NCBI RefSeq assembly: GCF_000733125.1
Contig: NZ_JPHU01000002.1
Span: 62,001-126,000 of the forward strand
Length of the DNA stretch: 64,000 bases
Source of the DNA: Parvularcula oceani
GTDB taxonomy: Bacteria > Pseudomonadota > Alphaproteobacteria > Caulobacterales > Parvularculaceae
Reading direction: 5' to 3'
Shown one piece after another: positions 9,376 through 17,853 of the stretch (its first letter is position 1; the number at the start of each line of letters is the position of its first letter). Made by a program: the position numbers and the translations under genes. The notes beneath the pieces were generated by a model. It searched no databases, was not told the DNA's origin, and was given only the letters and a program-made list of their open reading frames with translations.

Positions 9376-10341
9376 ATGTCCGAGACCACTCACGCCAAGC
9401 TGCTCATCATCGGCTCCGGCCCCGCAGGCTATACAGCCGCCATCTATGCCGCCCGCGCCATGCTGGAGCCCGTCATGGTCCACGGCCTGCAGCCCGGCGG
9501 CCAGCTGACCATCACCACCGATGTGGAGAACTATCCCGGCTTCGCCGACGTCATCCAGGGGCCCTGGCTGATGGAGCAGATGCAGAAGCAGGCCGAGCAT
9601 GTCGGCACGGAGATGATCCACGACATCATCACCGAGGCCGACCTGACCGCCCGGCCCTTCCGCCTCACCGGCGATTCGGGCCGGACCTATACGGCGGACT
9701 CGGTTGTCATCGCGACGGGCGCGCAGGCCAAGTGGCTGAACCTGCCCTCCGAGCAGAAATATCAGGGCTTCGGCGTGTCGGCCTGCGCGACCTGCGACGG
9801 CTTCTTCTACAAGGGCAAGGTCGTCGGCGTGGTCGGCGGCGGGAATACGGCGGTCGAGGAAGCGCTGTTCCTGACCAATTTCGCCGAGAAGGTGGTCCTG
9901 ATCCATCGCCGCGAATCGCTTCGCGCCGAACGCATCCTGCAGGAGCGCCTGCTGAACCATCCCAAGGTGGAGGTGCAGTGGAACCGCGAGGTGGAGGAGG
10001 TTCTGGGCGAGGACAACCCGCTCGGCGTGACAGGCGTGCGCCTGCGTTCGACCACGGGCGAGGAGACGATCGACGTCGACCTGCACGGCCTCTTCATCGC
10101 CATCGGCCATGCGCCCGCGACCGAGCTTTTCGCCGGCAAGCTCGACATGAAGGACAATGGCTACATCATCACCGCGCCCGATTCGACGGCGACCTCGGTC
10201 CCCGGCGTCTTCGCGGCAGGGGACGTGACCGACGAGACCTATCGGCAGGCGGTGACGGCGGCGGGCATGGGCTGCATGGCCGCGCTCGAGGCCGAGCGCT
10301 ATCTCGCCACGGTGGAAGGCGTCGCCGAAGCGGCGGAGTGA
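9376..10341 (+). CDS. trxB: Thioredoxin-disulfide reductase
   Basis: TrxB, 321 residues, the FAD enzyme that passes NADPH electrons to thioredoxin. It has an N-terminal FAD site ([18 protein letters not shown]), the redox pair Cys137 and Cys140 in [11 protein letters not shown], an NADPH site ([18 protein letters not shown]), and the C-terminal FAD motif [16 protein letters not shown]. The start is the ATG at 9376 with GAAGG seven bases upstream; the open frame runs on to 9313 but that overlaps the upstream gene. A strong hairpin follows the stop. Confidence 0.97.
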   Translation: MSETTHAKLLIIGSGPAGYTAAIYAARAMLEPVMVHGLQPGGQLTITTDVENYPGFADVIQGPWLMEQMQKQAEHVGTEMIHDIITEADLTARPFRLTGDSGRTYTADSVVIATGAQAKWLNLPSEQKYQGFGVSACATCDGFFYKGKVVGVVGGGNTAVEEALFLTNFAEKVVLIHRRESLRAERILQERLLNHPKVEVQWNREVEEVLGEDNPLGVTGVRLRSTTGEETIDVDLHGLFIAIGHAPATELFAGKLDMKDNGYIITAPDSTATSVPGVFAAGDVTDETYRQAVTAAGMGCMAALEAERYLATVEGVAEAAE

Positions 10342-10345
10342 ACAG

Positions 10346-10369
10346 GCGGGGCGCCGCCCGGCGCCCCGC
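10346..10369. terminator. GC-rich hairpin between trxB and a convergent gene
   Basis: Perfect 10-bp stem (GCGGGGCGCC with GGCGCCCCGC) and a 4-base loop, lying five bases after the trxB stop and six before the stop of the convergent membrane-protein gene. It probably ends both transcripts. There is no proper T-run on either side, so termination efficiency is uncertain. Confidence 0.6.
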
Positions 10370-10374
10370 TCAAC

Positions 10375-10728
10375 TTATGCCGTGAGGCCGAAGGTCACCC
10401 AGCCGACGCCGAACCAGAGGACGGTCGTCACCGCGCCCACGCCTAGAACATAGACCCACTCCTTCTCCTTGTTCGCGAAGAAGGCGAGCGTGATCACCCG
10501 CGCCAGCGCGCCCGCGGCGAAAGGCAGGACGGAGAGGCAGAGCACGGCGAGGAAGTTGAGCGGCGGGCCTTCGCGGGCGAGGTCGGACAGCCACAGGCCG
10601 CCGAAGAACAGCACGACGCTGGCCGCGAGGAAGACCAGCGCGGTCGACATGCGCTTGGCGGCGAAGGGCAGGCCGAAGCCGCACAGGAAGATCAGGGCAA
10701 AGCAGACGACGTAGAGAAACACGGCCAT
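10375..10728 (-). CDS. Small four-helix membrane protein, unknown
   Basis: A 117-residue, very hydrophobic protein with four predicted membrane helices: VFLYVVCFALIFLCGFGLPF, TALVFLAASVVLFFGGLWL, LNFLAVLCLSVLPFAAGALA and YVLGVGAVTTVLWFGVGWV. There are no charged motifs that suggest a transport or catalytic function. It lies downstream of the sodium symporter genes on the same strand with a gap of 100 bases, so it may be a late member of that transcript. I do not recognise the family. Confidence 0.65.
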   Translation of the reverse strand: MAVFLYVVCFALIFLCGFGLPFAAKRMSTALVFLAASVVLFFGGLWLSDLAREGPPLNFLAVLCLSVLPFAAGALARVITLAFFANKEKEWVYVLGVGAVTTVLWFGVGWVTFGLTA

Positions 10729-10828
10729 GAGGTCGCTCCGTTCGGGGGAAGAGTTCTGTTGGCGGGCGCTCTAGCGCGCGAAGCCGCGCGAGGCGAGCCC
10801 TCCGTCTCTGTTCCCTCCGTCGCTCTTC

Positions 10829-12601
10829 TCAATGCACGCCCGCCGCGCCCGCGCCGCTCGGCACCCGGATCCGCTCGACGAGCGCCCGCACCGTGCCCGG
10901 CACGGGCCGCGTGACCCTCGCCACGCCGAAGGCGACCGCGAAATTGAGCGCCATGCCCACAGCGCCGATGCCTTCGGGCGAGATGCCGAAGAGCCAGTCC
11001 TCCTCGCCCCCGCCACCGAACCAGCCGAACTTGAACCGGCCGATATAGAGGATGGTGAAGGTCAGGCCGGAGAGCATGCCGAAAATGGCGCCTTCCTTGT
11101 TCATCGACCGCGTGAAGATGCCCATGACGATGGCCGGGAAGAGCGAGGCGGCGGCGAGGCCGAAGGCGAGCGCGACGACCTGCGCGACGAAGCCTGGCGG
11201 GTGGATGCCGAACCAGCCCGCGATCAGGATCGCCACCACGGCCGCACCGCGCGCGGCCATCAGCTCGCTTCTTTCGGAAAGGCCGGGCCGGAAGGTCTTC
11301 TTGAGGAGGTCGTGGCTGACGCTGGCCGAGATGACGAGCAACAGCCCCGCCGCGGTGGATAGCGCCGCCGCGATGCCGCCCGCCGCGACGAGCGCGATGA
11401 CCCAGCCCGGCAGGCTGGCGATCTCGGGATTGGCGAGCACCATGATGTCCCGGTCGACATAGATCTCGTTCGCCGAGCCGGTCGGGGCGTTGGTCAGCAC
11501 GCGCTCGCCGGAGGGGCCCGTCTCGCCGCTGAAGTCCGGCGCCCCCTCGAAGGGCGCGCCTGCGGCGTATTGGATGCGCCCGTCCGCGTTCTTGTCCTGC
11601 CAGCCGATCAGGCCGATCCCCTCCCAGGACTTGACCCATTCGGGCGTGTCCTCGGCATAGGCGGTCCCGTTCACCGTCTCGACGAAGTTCAGCCGCGCCA
11701 TGGCCGCGACGGCCGGGGCGGTGGTGTAGAGGAGCGCGATGAAGACGAGCGCCCAGCCCGCCGAGCGCCGGGCATCGGAGACCTTGGGCACGGTGAAGAA
11801 GCGCACGATGACATGGGGCAGGCCCGCCGTGCCCACCATGAGGGCGAGCGTGATGGCGAAGAGGTCCACCGTGGACTTCGTGCCCTCGGTATAGGCGGCG
11901 AAGCCCAGATCGGTCAGCGTGCCGTCGAGCCGTTCGAGCACGCTCTGGCCGGTCTCACCCGCCTCCGCCCCCAGAGCGAGCGGCGGCAGCGGATTGCCGG
12001 TCACGAGGATCGAGATGAAGACCGCCGGAACGAGATAGGCGAAAATCAGGACGCAATACTGGGCGACCTGCGTATAGGTGATGCCCTTCATTCCTCCGAG
12101 CACGGCATAGAAGAAGACCACCGCCATGCCGATCAGGACCCCCATATCGATGGGCACGTCGAGGAAGCGGCTGAACACCACCCCGACGCCGCGCATCTGG
12201 CCCGCGACGTAAGTGAACGAGACGATGACGAGGCAGAGGACGGCGACGACCCGCGCCGCCTTGGAATAATACCGCTCGCCGAGGAAGTCCGGCACGGTGA
12301 ACTGGCCGAACTTGCGCAGGTAAGGCGCGAGGAGAAGCGCGAGCAGCACATATCCGCCCGTCCAGCCCATCAGGAAGACCGAGGCGTCATAGCCCGCGAA
12401 GGCGATGATGCCCGCCATGGAGATGAAGGAGGCCGCCGACATCCAGTCCGCAGCCGTCGCCATGCCGTTGGCGACCGGGTGCACCCCGCCGCCCGCCACG
12501 TAGAATTCCCTGGTCGAGCCCGCGCGCGACCAGATGGCGATGCCGATATAGAGAGCGAAGGACAGCCCGACGAAGAGATAGGTGAGGGCTTGCGTGCTCA
12601 T
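10829..12601 (-). CDS. Sodium:solute symporter, large subunit (VC_2705-like)
   Basis: A 590-residue solute:sodium symporter (SSS) family protein with about 13 membrane helices. The first helices carry FYVAGGGVHPVANGMATAADWMSAASFISM, the region that binds sodium in this family, and GQFTVPDFLGERYYSK follows. An insertion of about 100 soluble residues near position 330-420 is unusual for short SSS proteins but typical of the VC_2705-type large subunit. The start overlaps the DUF4212 gene stop by 4 bases. Acetate or another short carboxylate is the likely substrate by analogy with ActP; the sequence does not decide this. Confidence 0.88.
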   Translation of the reverse strand: MSTQALTYLFVGLSFALYIGIAIWSRAGSTREFYVAGGGVHPVANGMATAADWMSAASFISMAGIIAFAGYDASVFLMGWTGGYVLLALLLAPYLRKFGQFTVPDFLGERYYSKAARVVAVLCLVIVSFTYVAGQMRGVGVVFSRFLDVPIDMGVLIGMAVVFFYAVLGGMKGITYTQVAQYCVLIFAYLVPAVFISILVTGNPLPPLALGAEAGETGQSVLERLDGTLTDLGFAAYTEGTKSTVDLFAITLALMVGTAGLPHVIVRFFTVPKVSDARRSAGWALVFIALLYTTAPAVAAMARLNFVETVNGTAYAEDTPEWVKSWEGIGLIGWQDKNADGRIQYAAGAPFEGAPDFSGETGPSGERVLTNAPTGSANEIYVDRDIMVLANPEIASLPGWVIALVAAGGIAAALSTAAGLLLVISASVSHDLLKKTFRPGLSERSELMAARGAAVVAILIAGWFGIHPPGFVAQVVALAFGLAAASLFPAIVMGIFTRSMNKEGAIFGMLSGLTFTILYIGRFKFGWFGGGGEEDWLFGISPEGIGAVGMALNFAVAFGVARVTRPVPGTVRALVERIRVPSGAGAAGVH

Positions 12602-12894
12602 GCCCGCCCCTCCTCGTCGTCGGAGACGCCGAAGCGGCGCTCGATCTTCGAGATCCGCCAGGAATAGACGAAGATCAGCGCCACGAAGACGTAGATCGAT
12701 CCGGCCTGCGCGAACCAGAACCCGGCAGGGACTCCCAGGATCTCGAAGCGGTTGAGCGGCTCGTGCAACAGGATGCCGAAGCCGAAGCTGACGGTGAACC
12801 AGACGGACAGCAGCATGCCGAGAAGGCGCAGGTTCTCGGACCAGTAGCTGCGCTTCGGCTTCCCGTCCGATCTATCCGGCGATGCATCTTCCAT
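12598..12894 (-). CDS. DUF4212 small subunit of sodium:solute symporter
   Basis: A 98-residue membrane protein with two helices (LGMLLSVWFTVSFGFGILL and GFWFAQAGSIYVFVALIFVYSW) and a charged C-terminus. This is the pattern of the DUF4212 small partner that accompanies VC_2705-like symporters. Family knowledge and the 4-base overlap with the large-subunit gene support a two-component transporter. A strong ribosome site (GGGGGGAGG) precedes the ATG by 9 bases. Confidence 0.87.
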   Translation of the reverse strand: MEDASPDRSDGKPKRSYWSENLRLLGMLLSVWFTVSFGFGILLHEPLNRFEILGVPAGFWFAQAGSIYVFVALIFVYSWRISKIERRFGVSDDEEGRA

Positions 12895-13098
12895 ATGGCG
12901 TGACCTCCCCCCGGGGACGTGCCGCCAGCACCGCCGCCGCCCCTCATCTTCGCGCGCACCTTAGGGAGCGTCGCCCGCAGGCAAAGCCCCGATTTTCTTT
13001 CTCGCCCCCGGCTGCCCCGGCCGCTTGCTTTCGGCGCGCCGCTTCCAATCTGACAGCCTCGGACGCGTGGGCGTCTTCAGGCCTGGGGCTTCTCGACC

Positions 13099-14046
13099 TT
13101 GATCTTCGTTCTCATCCTCGGCGGCTTCGCCGGTCTTCTCGTAGGCGGCGAGCTGCTCGTGCGCGGCGCCGTTGCGCTGGCGCGCCGCCTCGGCATCTCT
13201 CCCCTCGTCATCGGGCTGACGCTTGTCGGCTTCGGCACCTCGACGCCCGAGCTCGTCACCAGCATCCAGGCGGCGCTGGCCGGCGCGCCCGGCGTCGCCG
13301 TGGGCAATGTCGTCGGCAGCAATATCGCCAACGTCCTCCTGATCCTCGGCGCGGCGGCCGTGATCGCGCCGGTCGCGGCCCACCCGGCGGCGTTCCGCCG
13401 GGACGGGCTGGCGCTCGTCCTCGCCACGGGCCTCGGCATCGCGGCGATCCTGACCGGCACGATCGGCCGGCCTTTCGGCGCGGTGCTGGTTCTCGGCCTC
13501 GTCGCCTATCTCATCCTCGTGCTGCTCCTCGAGCGGAAGAACGCGGAGGGCGCGCGGCACGAGGAAGAAGCCGAAACGCTCGGCGAGGGGCCAAAAAGCC
13601 CGCTCGTCGCCGGCCTCTACTTTGTGGGCGGCCTGATCATCACCGTCATCGGAGCCCGCCTGCTCGTCACCGGCGCGACGGATCTCGCCCGCGGCTTCGG
13701 CGTATCAGAAGCGATCATCGGCCTGACGCTGGTGGCGGTCGGCACCTCCCTGCCTGAACTCGTCACCTCGGTCATCGCGGCGCGCAAGGGCCAGGCCGAT
13801 GTCGCGCTCGGCAATGTCGTCGGCAGCAACATCTACAACATCCTCGGCATTCTCGGCATCACGGCGCTGGTCCACCCGGTCGCCGTGCCCCCGCAGATCG
13901 CGGTGCTCGATGTCTGGGTGATGGCGGCGGCGACGCTCGCACTCGTCCTCGCGGTCGTCACCGGCTGGCGGGTGACGCGGGCGGAGGGCGGCCTGTTGCT
14001 CCTCGCCTATGCCGCCTATCTCGCCGTGCTGGCCTTCCAGCTCTAG
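13099..14046 (+). CDS. Calcium/sodium antiporter, CaCA family
   Basis: A 315-residue inner-membrane cation exchanger with about ten helices in two inverted repeats. Each repeat carries the alpha-repeat signature: GFGTSTPELVTSIQAA with GNVVGSNIANVLLILG in the first half, and AVGTSLPELVTSVIAARKG with GNVVGSNIYNILGILG in the second. The acidic residue of each PE pair binds the ion. The start is a TTG at 13099; no in-frame ATG or GTG fits the expected N-terminus. The stop overlaps the convergent surE stop by 4 bases. Confidence 0.92.
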   Translation: MIFVLILGGFAGLLVGGELLVRGAVALARRLGISPLVIGLTLVGFGTSTPELVTSIQAALAGAPGVAVGNVVGSNIANVLLILGAAAVIAPVAAHPAAFRRDGLALVLATGLGIAAILTGTIGRPFGAVLVLGLVAYLILVLLLERKNAEGARHEEEAETLGEGPKSPLVAGLYFVGGLIITVIGARLLVTGATDLARGFGVSEAIIGLTLVAVGTSLPELVTSVIAARKGQADVALGNVVGSNIYNILGILGITALVHPVAVPPQIAVLDVWVMAAATLALVLAVVTGWRVTRAEGGLLLLAYAAYLAVLAFQL

Positions 14047-14798
14047 CGCGCGAAACGCCGCTTCAGATCGTCCCGCGCGCTGGCATGGGTGAGGTCGAGA
14101 TGGAGCGGCGTGACCGAGATCAGGCCGTTGTAAAGGGCGTGGAGATCCGTCCCCTCGGGCGGATCGGACGGCTTGCCGTCGAAGCCGAACCAGAAATAAT
14201 CCCGCTGGCGCAGATCGGTCCGGCGCTCTGCGTAAAGATGGAGCTGGTCGCGCCGCCCCTGCTCGGTGACCTCGACGCCTTTGACCTCATCGGGTTCGAC
14301 ATCTGGGAAATTGACGTTGGCGACCACGTCGCGCGGCCAGCCGCCATCGAGCAGGGTACGGATCACGCCTGCCCCGTGCGCCCGGGCCGTGTGCCAGCGG
14401 GCGGCATGGCGGTCCATCCGCGCAAGCGACAGCGCGACGGAGGGAATGCCGAGCGTCATGCCCTGGAACGCCGCCGCGATGGTGCCCGACATCGTCACGT
14501 CCTCGGCGATGTTCTGGCCGTTGTTCACGCCCGACAGGATCAGGTCCGGCCGCTCATCCATCAGCTGGTCGACCGCGAGGTGCACGCAGTCGGTCGGCGT
14601 GCCGTCCACCGCGAAATGCCGCTCGCCGATCTCGCGCACGCGCAAAGGCCGGTTCAGCGTGATCGAGCGCGCCATGCCGGACTGATCGACCTCCGGCGCC
14701 ACGATCCAGACATCGTCCGTCAGCTCATGCGCGATATCCTCGAGCGCCTTGAGGCCCTCGGCATGCACGCCGTCATCGTTGGAAAGAAGGATTTTCAT
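14043..14798 (-). CDS. surE: 5'/3'-nucleotidase SurE
   Basis: SurE, 251 residues, a metal-dependent nucleoside monophosphatase linked to stationary-phase survival. The start MKILLSNDDGVHAEG contains the metal-binding Asp8-Asp9 pair. LSGVNNGQNIAEDVTMSGTIAAA supplies the active-site loop. Length is typical. In many bacteria surE follows serS and precedes pcm; here serS is indeed the upstream gene on the same strand, but the DUF559 element is inserted between them, which suggests the element split a serS-surE operon. Confidence 0.95.
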   Translation of the reverse strand: MKILLSNDDGVHAEGLKALEDIAHELTDDVWIVAPEVDQSGMARSITLNRPLRVREIGERHFAVDGTPTDCVHLAVDQLMDERPDLILSGVNNGQNIAEDVTMSGTIAAAFQGMTLGIPSVALSLARMDRHAARWHTARAHGAGVIRTLLDGGWPRDVVANVNFPDVEPDEVKGVEVTEQGRRDQLHLYAERRTDLRQRDYFWFGFDGKPSDPPEGTDLHALYNGLISVTPLHLDLTHASARDDLKRRFAR

Positions 14799-14814
14799 AA
14801 GGTCGCTCGCTGAA

Positions 14815-14861
14815 CGCCTCCCCCGTGGGGGAGGTGGCTCCCGAAGGGGGTCGGAGGGGGC
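14815..14861. repeat. Left terminal inverted repeat of DUF559 element
   Basis: Contains an 18-base palindrome at 14817-14834 (CCTCCCCC-GT-GGGGGAGG) followed by GGCTCCCGAAGGGGG and a GGAGGGGG block. It begins about 17 bases upstream of the surE start, so it replaces much of the surE promoter or leader. Confidence 0.75.
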
Positions 14862-14935
14862 AGAATGCTCTTACGGGGATCGCGAAGCTGCCGCGCAGCT
14901 TGTCCAGGCGCTGCGAATGCCGCTACCGCGCTTCG

Positions 14936-15340
14936 ATGCCGCCCCCCGTTCGAGAAGACAGAGATAGAGCGCGCAGGCTGCGTGAGGAAATGCCGCTCTG
15001 CGAGGTTCGACTCTGGAACCGGCTTCGCCGCTCCGCGCTCGGCTACCGATTCCGGCGCCAGCACCCGATTGGGCCCTATATTGCGGACTTCGCCTGCGTG
15101 GGGCTTCGGCTCATCGTTGAGGTCGACGGCGACAGCCACTACGCGAGCGAAGCGGCGGCAGCTTATGACAGGGATCGCAGCCGTTTCCTCGAAGAGAACA
15201 GGTTCAGGGTTCTGCGCGTGACGAATGCCGAAGTGTCCCGCGACATCTCGGCGGTGTGCGAGGCCATCATTGGGGCCTGCGGAGATGCCGCGCTCGCGCA
15301 CCGCACAGACAGCGGCGGGACAACGCGCCGCATTCGGTAA
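14936..15340 (+). CDS. DUF559 PD-(D/E)XK nuclease-like protein
   Basis: A 134-residue DUF559 protein related to Vsr-type endonucleases of the PD-(D/E)XK superfamily. The probable active-site residues are Asp51 in YIADFAC and Glu62/Asp64 in LIVEVDGDSHY, followed by RSRFLEENRFRVLRVTNAEV. The N-terminal RRLREEMPLCEVRLWNRLRRSALGYRFRRQHPIG is the usual family opening. I chose the ATG at 14936; the open frame runs upstream to 14825 but only through the inverted repeat. It is the sole gene between the repeats. DNA cleavage is predicted, never shown here. Confidence 0.85.
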   Translation: MPPPVREDRDRARRLREEMPLCEVRLWNRLRRSALGYRFRRQHPIGPYIADFACVGLRLIVEVDGDSHYASEAAAAYDRDRSRFLEENRFRVLRVTNAEVSRDISAVCEAIIGACGDAALAHRTDSGGTTRRIR

Positions 15341-15349
15341 GGGGCGGCT

Positions 15350-15393
15350 TGCCCCCTCCGCCCCTTCGGGGCACCTCCCCCACGGGGGGAGGA
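15350..15393. repeat. Right terminal inverted repeat of DUF559 element
   Basis: Reverse-complement counterpart of 14815-14861, ending with CCTCCCCCACGGGGGGAGG at 15374-15392. It starts 10 bases after the DUF559 stop and ends 16 bases before the stop of serS, where its hairpins could also serve as a terminator. Confidence 0.75.
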
Positions 15394-15408
15394 AGGTGGC
15401 GCCCGCCG

Positions 15409-16683
15409 TCACCGCGCGGCCTCGATCCGGTCCTTGCCCATGAGCGGCTTCAGCACGTCCGGCACGGCGATCGATCCGTCTTCCTGCTGATAGTTCTCCA
15501 GCACCGCGACCATGGTGCGGCCGACGGCGAGGCCGGAGCCGTTGAGGGTGTGCACATAGGACGGCTTCTTCTCGCCTTGCGGGCGGAAGCGGGCCTCCAT
15601 CCGGCGCGCCTGGAAGTCGCGCGTGTTCGAGCAGGAGCTGATCTCGCGATATTTCCCCTGCCCCGGCAGCCAGACTTCGAGGTCGTATGTCTTGGCCGCC
15701 GAGAAGCCCGTATCGCCGGAGCAGAGCAGCATGGTGCGGAAGGGCAGATCGAGGCGCTTCAGCACCTCCTCGGCGCAGCCGGTCATCCGCTCGTGCTCTT
15801 CGTCCGATCTGTCCGGCGTCGTGACAGAAACGAGCTCGACCTTGGAGAACTGGTGCATGCGGATCATGCCGCGCGTGTCGCGGCCGGCCGAGCCCGCTTC
15901 GGCGCGGAAACACTGCGTCCAGGCGGTCATGCGCTTGGGGAGTTCTTCTTCGGAGAGGATGGTTTCCCGCACGAGATTGGTGAGGGTGACTTCGGCTGTG
16001 GGAGAGAGCCAGTGATCCCCGGCACGGAACAGATCGTCGTCGAATTTCGGCAGCTGCCCGGTCCCGACGAGCGGATCGCTCAGTACCAGAACCGGCGGCG
16101 AGACCTCCTCATAGCCGAACACCTCCGTGTGAAGATTCAGCATGAAGGTCGCCAGCGCCCGCTCGAGCTTTGCGAGGTCGGACTTCAGGACGACGAAGCG
16201 CGAGCCCGAGAGCTTCGCCGCCGCCTCGAAATCCATCATGCCGAGCGCTTCGCCGAGATCGACATGGTCGCGGGCACCCTCGATGCGGCGCGGCTCGCCC
16301 CATCTTCGCAGCTCGGCGTTCTCGTCCTCGTCCGCGCCTTCTGGCACGTCTTCGGCGAGGGCGTTGGGGATCGGCAGCAGGGCTTCGCGCAGCTCCGCCG
16401 ACAGTTCGCGGTCGCGCTCTTCGAGGCGCTTCACCTCATCCTTGAGCCCCGCGACCTCTGCCATCACGGCCTTCGCAGCCTCTTCGTCGCCCTTGGCCTT
16501 GGCCTGGCCGATCAGCTTGGACTTCGATTTCTGCTCGGACTGCGCGGCGTTCATGGCCTGGGTGTTGGCGACGCGCTGCTCGTCGAGGGCGATCAGGTCA
16601 GAGGCCCTGTATTCCGCGCCGCGCCGCTTCATCGCGGCGTCGAAGGCTTCGGGGTCTGACTTGATGGCGCGGATGTCGTGCAT
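15409..16683 (-). CDS. serS: Seryl-tRNA synthetase
   Basis: SerRS, 424 residues. It charges tRNA-Ser and tRNA-Sec with serine. The N-terminal coiled-coil arm that grips the long variable arm of the tRNA spans about residues 25-105 ([20 protein letters not shown]). Class II motifs 2 and 3 are visible: [21 protein letters not shown] and [19 protein letters not shown]. The start MHDIRAIK is standard and is preceded by AAGGA; eight extra in-frame codons upstream were rejected. It lies upstream of surE but is separated from it by the DUF559 element. Confidence 0.97.
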   Translation of the reverse strand: MHDIRAIKSDPEAFDAAMKRRGAEYRASDLIALDEQRVANTQAMNAAQSEQKSKSKLIGQAKAKGDEEAAKAVMAEVAGLKDEVKRLEERDRELSAELREALLPIPNALAEDVPEGADEDENAELRRWGEPRRIEGARDHVDLGEALGMMDFEAAAKLSGSRFVVLKSDLAKLERALATFMLNLHTEVFGYEEVSPPVLVLSDPLVGTGQLPKFDDDLFRAGDHWLSPTAEVTLTNLVRETILSEEELPKRMTAWTQCFRAEAGSAGRDTRGMIRMHQFSKVELVSVTTPDRSDEEHERMTGCAEEVLKRLDLPFRTMLLCSGDTGFSAAKTYDLEVWLPGQGKYREISSCSNTRDFQARRMEARFRPQGEKKPSYVHTLNGSGLAVGRTMVAVLENYQQEDGSIAVPDVLKPLMGKDRIEAAR

Positions 16684-16752
16684 GGGGAATTCCTTCTTCG
16701 CGCGCACAATAGGCAGGCGGCGCGAAGGGGCAAGCGCCCCCGGCCCCCGGCT

Positions 16753-17637
16753 TCAGCGCGCGCGGCTCTGGCGGAAAAAGCCCCAGGCGGTGGCGGCCTG
16801 AGCGAGGCCCAGGAGCGCGGAACGCCGGAGGGCCTTCTTGCCTCCTGCGCGCAGGGGATAGGTGACGAGGCGGGCATAGAAAGAGGGCCCCGAGAAGCTG
16901 TGCCCCCCGCCCTCTTCGCCGAGGCCGCGAAGATGCGCCGCGCCGCGCCCGTAATTGGAATGCTGGCGCCAGAAGCGCCTCAGGCTGAGCGCGTGATGGT
17001 GATGCATCAGCGCGCGCGGTTCGAGCACCAGCGGACGCCCGCTCCTGCCCCAGCGCAGGCCGAGGTCCCGGTCCTCTCCGGCTGCGAGCGGGAAGCGCTC
17101 GTCGAAACCGCCCATCGCCTCGAAGTCGGCTTTCGAACAGGCGATATTGTTGGAGGCGAAATAGCCCGCATCCGCGCCGCCGCGCTCGTGCAGGAAGCCG
17201 ATCAGGTCCTGGCTCGCCTCGGCATAGACGTCGCCCGCCAGCGCGTTCACCGTGCGCCCGCCGACCAGAGCGTCGGGCGCTTTTTCCAGCGCGGAGACCA
17301 TGGCGGCGAGCCATCCCGGATCGGGACGGCAATCATCGTCGGTGAAAGCGAGAAGCGGCGCCTTCGCCAGCCTCGCCCCTCGATTGCGTGCCGAAGCGGG
17401 ACCGGCGTTTTCCTGCCGCTGATATCGCATCGGCAGCCCCGCCACGCCGAGCGCCGCCGCCTCGGCCGGCGGGTCCGAGCCGTCATCGACGACCACCACC
17501 TCGAAGGTCACCCCGTCGCTTTCCGCCAGCGCCTTGAGGCAGGCGCGCAGCGTTCCGGGCCGCTGATAGGTGGGCACGATCACGCTGATCTGAGGCGCTT
17601 TGCCGGGGCGGGCGGGAAAAGCGGAGCTGTCGGACAT
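16753..17637 (-). CDS. Family 2 glycosyltransferase
   Basis: A 294-residue GT2 enzyme with a GT-A fold: ISVIVPTYQRPGTLRACLKAL at the N-terminus, VVVDDGSDPP for the nucleotide, and FTDDDCRPDPGW as the metal-binding DxD region. The later GGFDERFPLAAGEDRDLGLRWGRSGR is the acceptor-side ED motif of this group. The first possible start is a TTG at 17658; I chose the ATG at 17637. It is divergent from the next GT2 gene and probably helps make a surface glycan. Sugar and acceptor are unknown. Confidence 0.87.
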   Translation of the reverse strand: MSDSSAFPARPGKAPQISVIVPTYQRPGTLRACLKALAESDGVTFEVVVVDDGSDPPAEAAALGVAGLPMRYQRQENAGPASARNRGARLAKAPLLAFTDDDCRPDPGWLAAMVSALEKAPDALVGGRTVNALAGDVYAEASQDLIGFLHERGGADAGYFASNNIACSKADFEAMGGFDERFPLAAGEDRDLGLRWGRSGRPLVLEPRALMHHHHALSLRRFWRQHSNYGRGAAHLRGLGEEGGGHSFSGPSFYARLVTYPLRAGGKKALRRSALLGLAQAATAWGFFRQSRAR

Positions 17638-17853
17638 GGGAGCGGGCCTAATCCCCAAATGGCCGCAGCGCCAGCGCCTTCACGTCTGCGTCAAGCCTCT
17701 CGCTTCCCGCCGCATGGCACAAGAAATGCCTAACAATCCGCAAATAGTCGCGGTAACGGAAGTCTTAACGCGCTGTTCGGGCATGGAGTGAGTGAAAGCC
17801 GCTGCATCCCCGCGGGAGGGGTCTCGGAGGACGGCGGATGAAAGAGGGATTGC

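Larger units (their letters stand above)
14815..15393. mobile_element. DUF559-carrying element bounded by terminal inverted repeats
   Basis: A stretch of about 579 bases bounded by near-identical inverted repeats (left 14815-14861, right 15350-15393) with a single DUF559 gene inside. The reverse complement of the left end and the right end share the same order of blocks: a TGCCCCCTCCG block, a small CCCC-TTC-GGGG hairpin, then CACCTCCCCCACGGGGG. A second copy of the ends without any gene lies at 37839-38007. I infer a small mobile or formerly mobile unit; I could not see clean target-site duplications. Confidence 0.6.

Noticed and set aside
14936-15340. Vsr very-short-patch repair endonuclease
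   Set aside because: The protein shares the nuclease fold but no cytosine methylase gene is near and the opening residues are those of DUF559.
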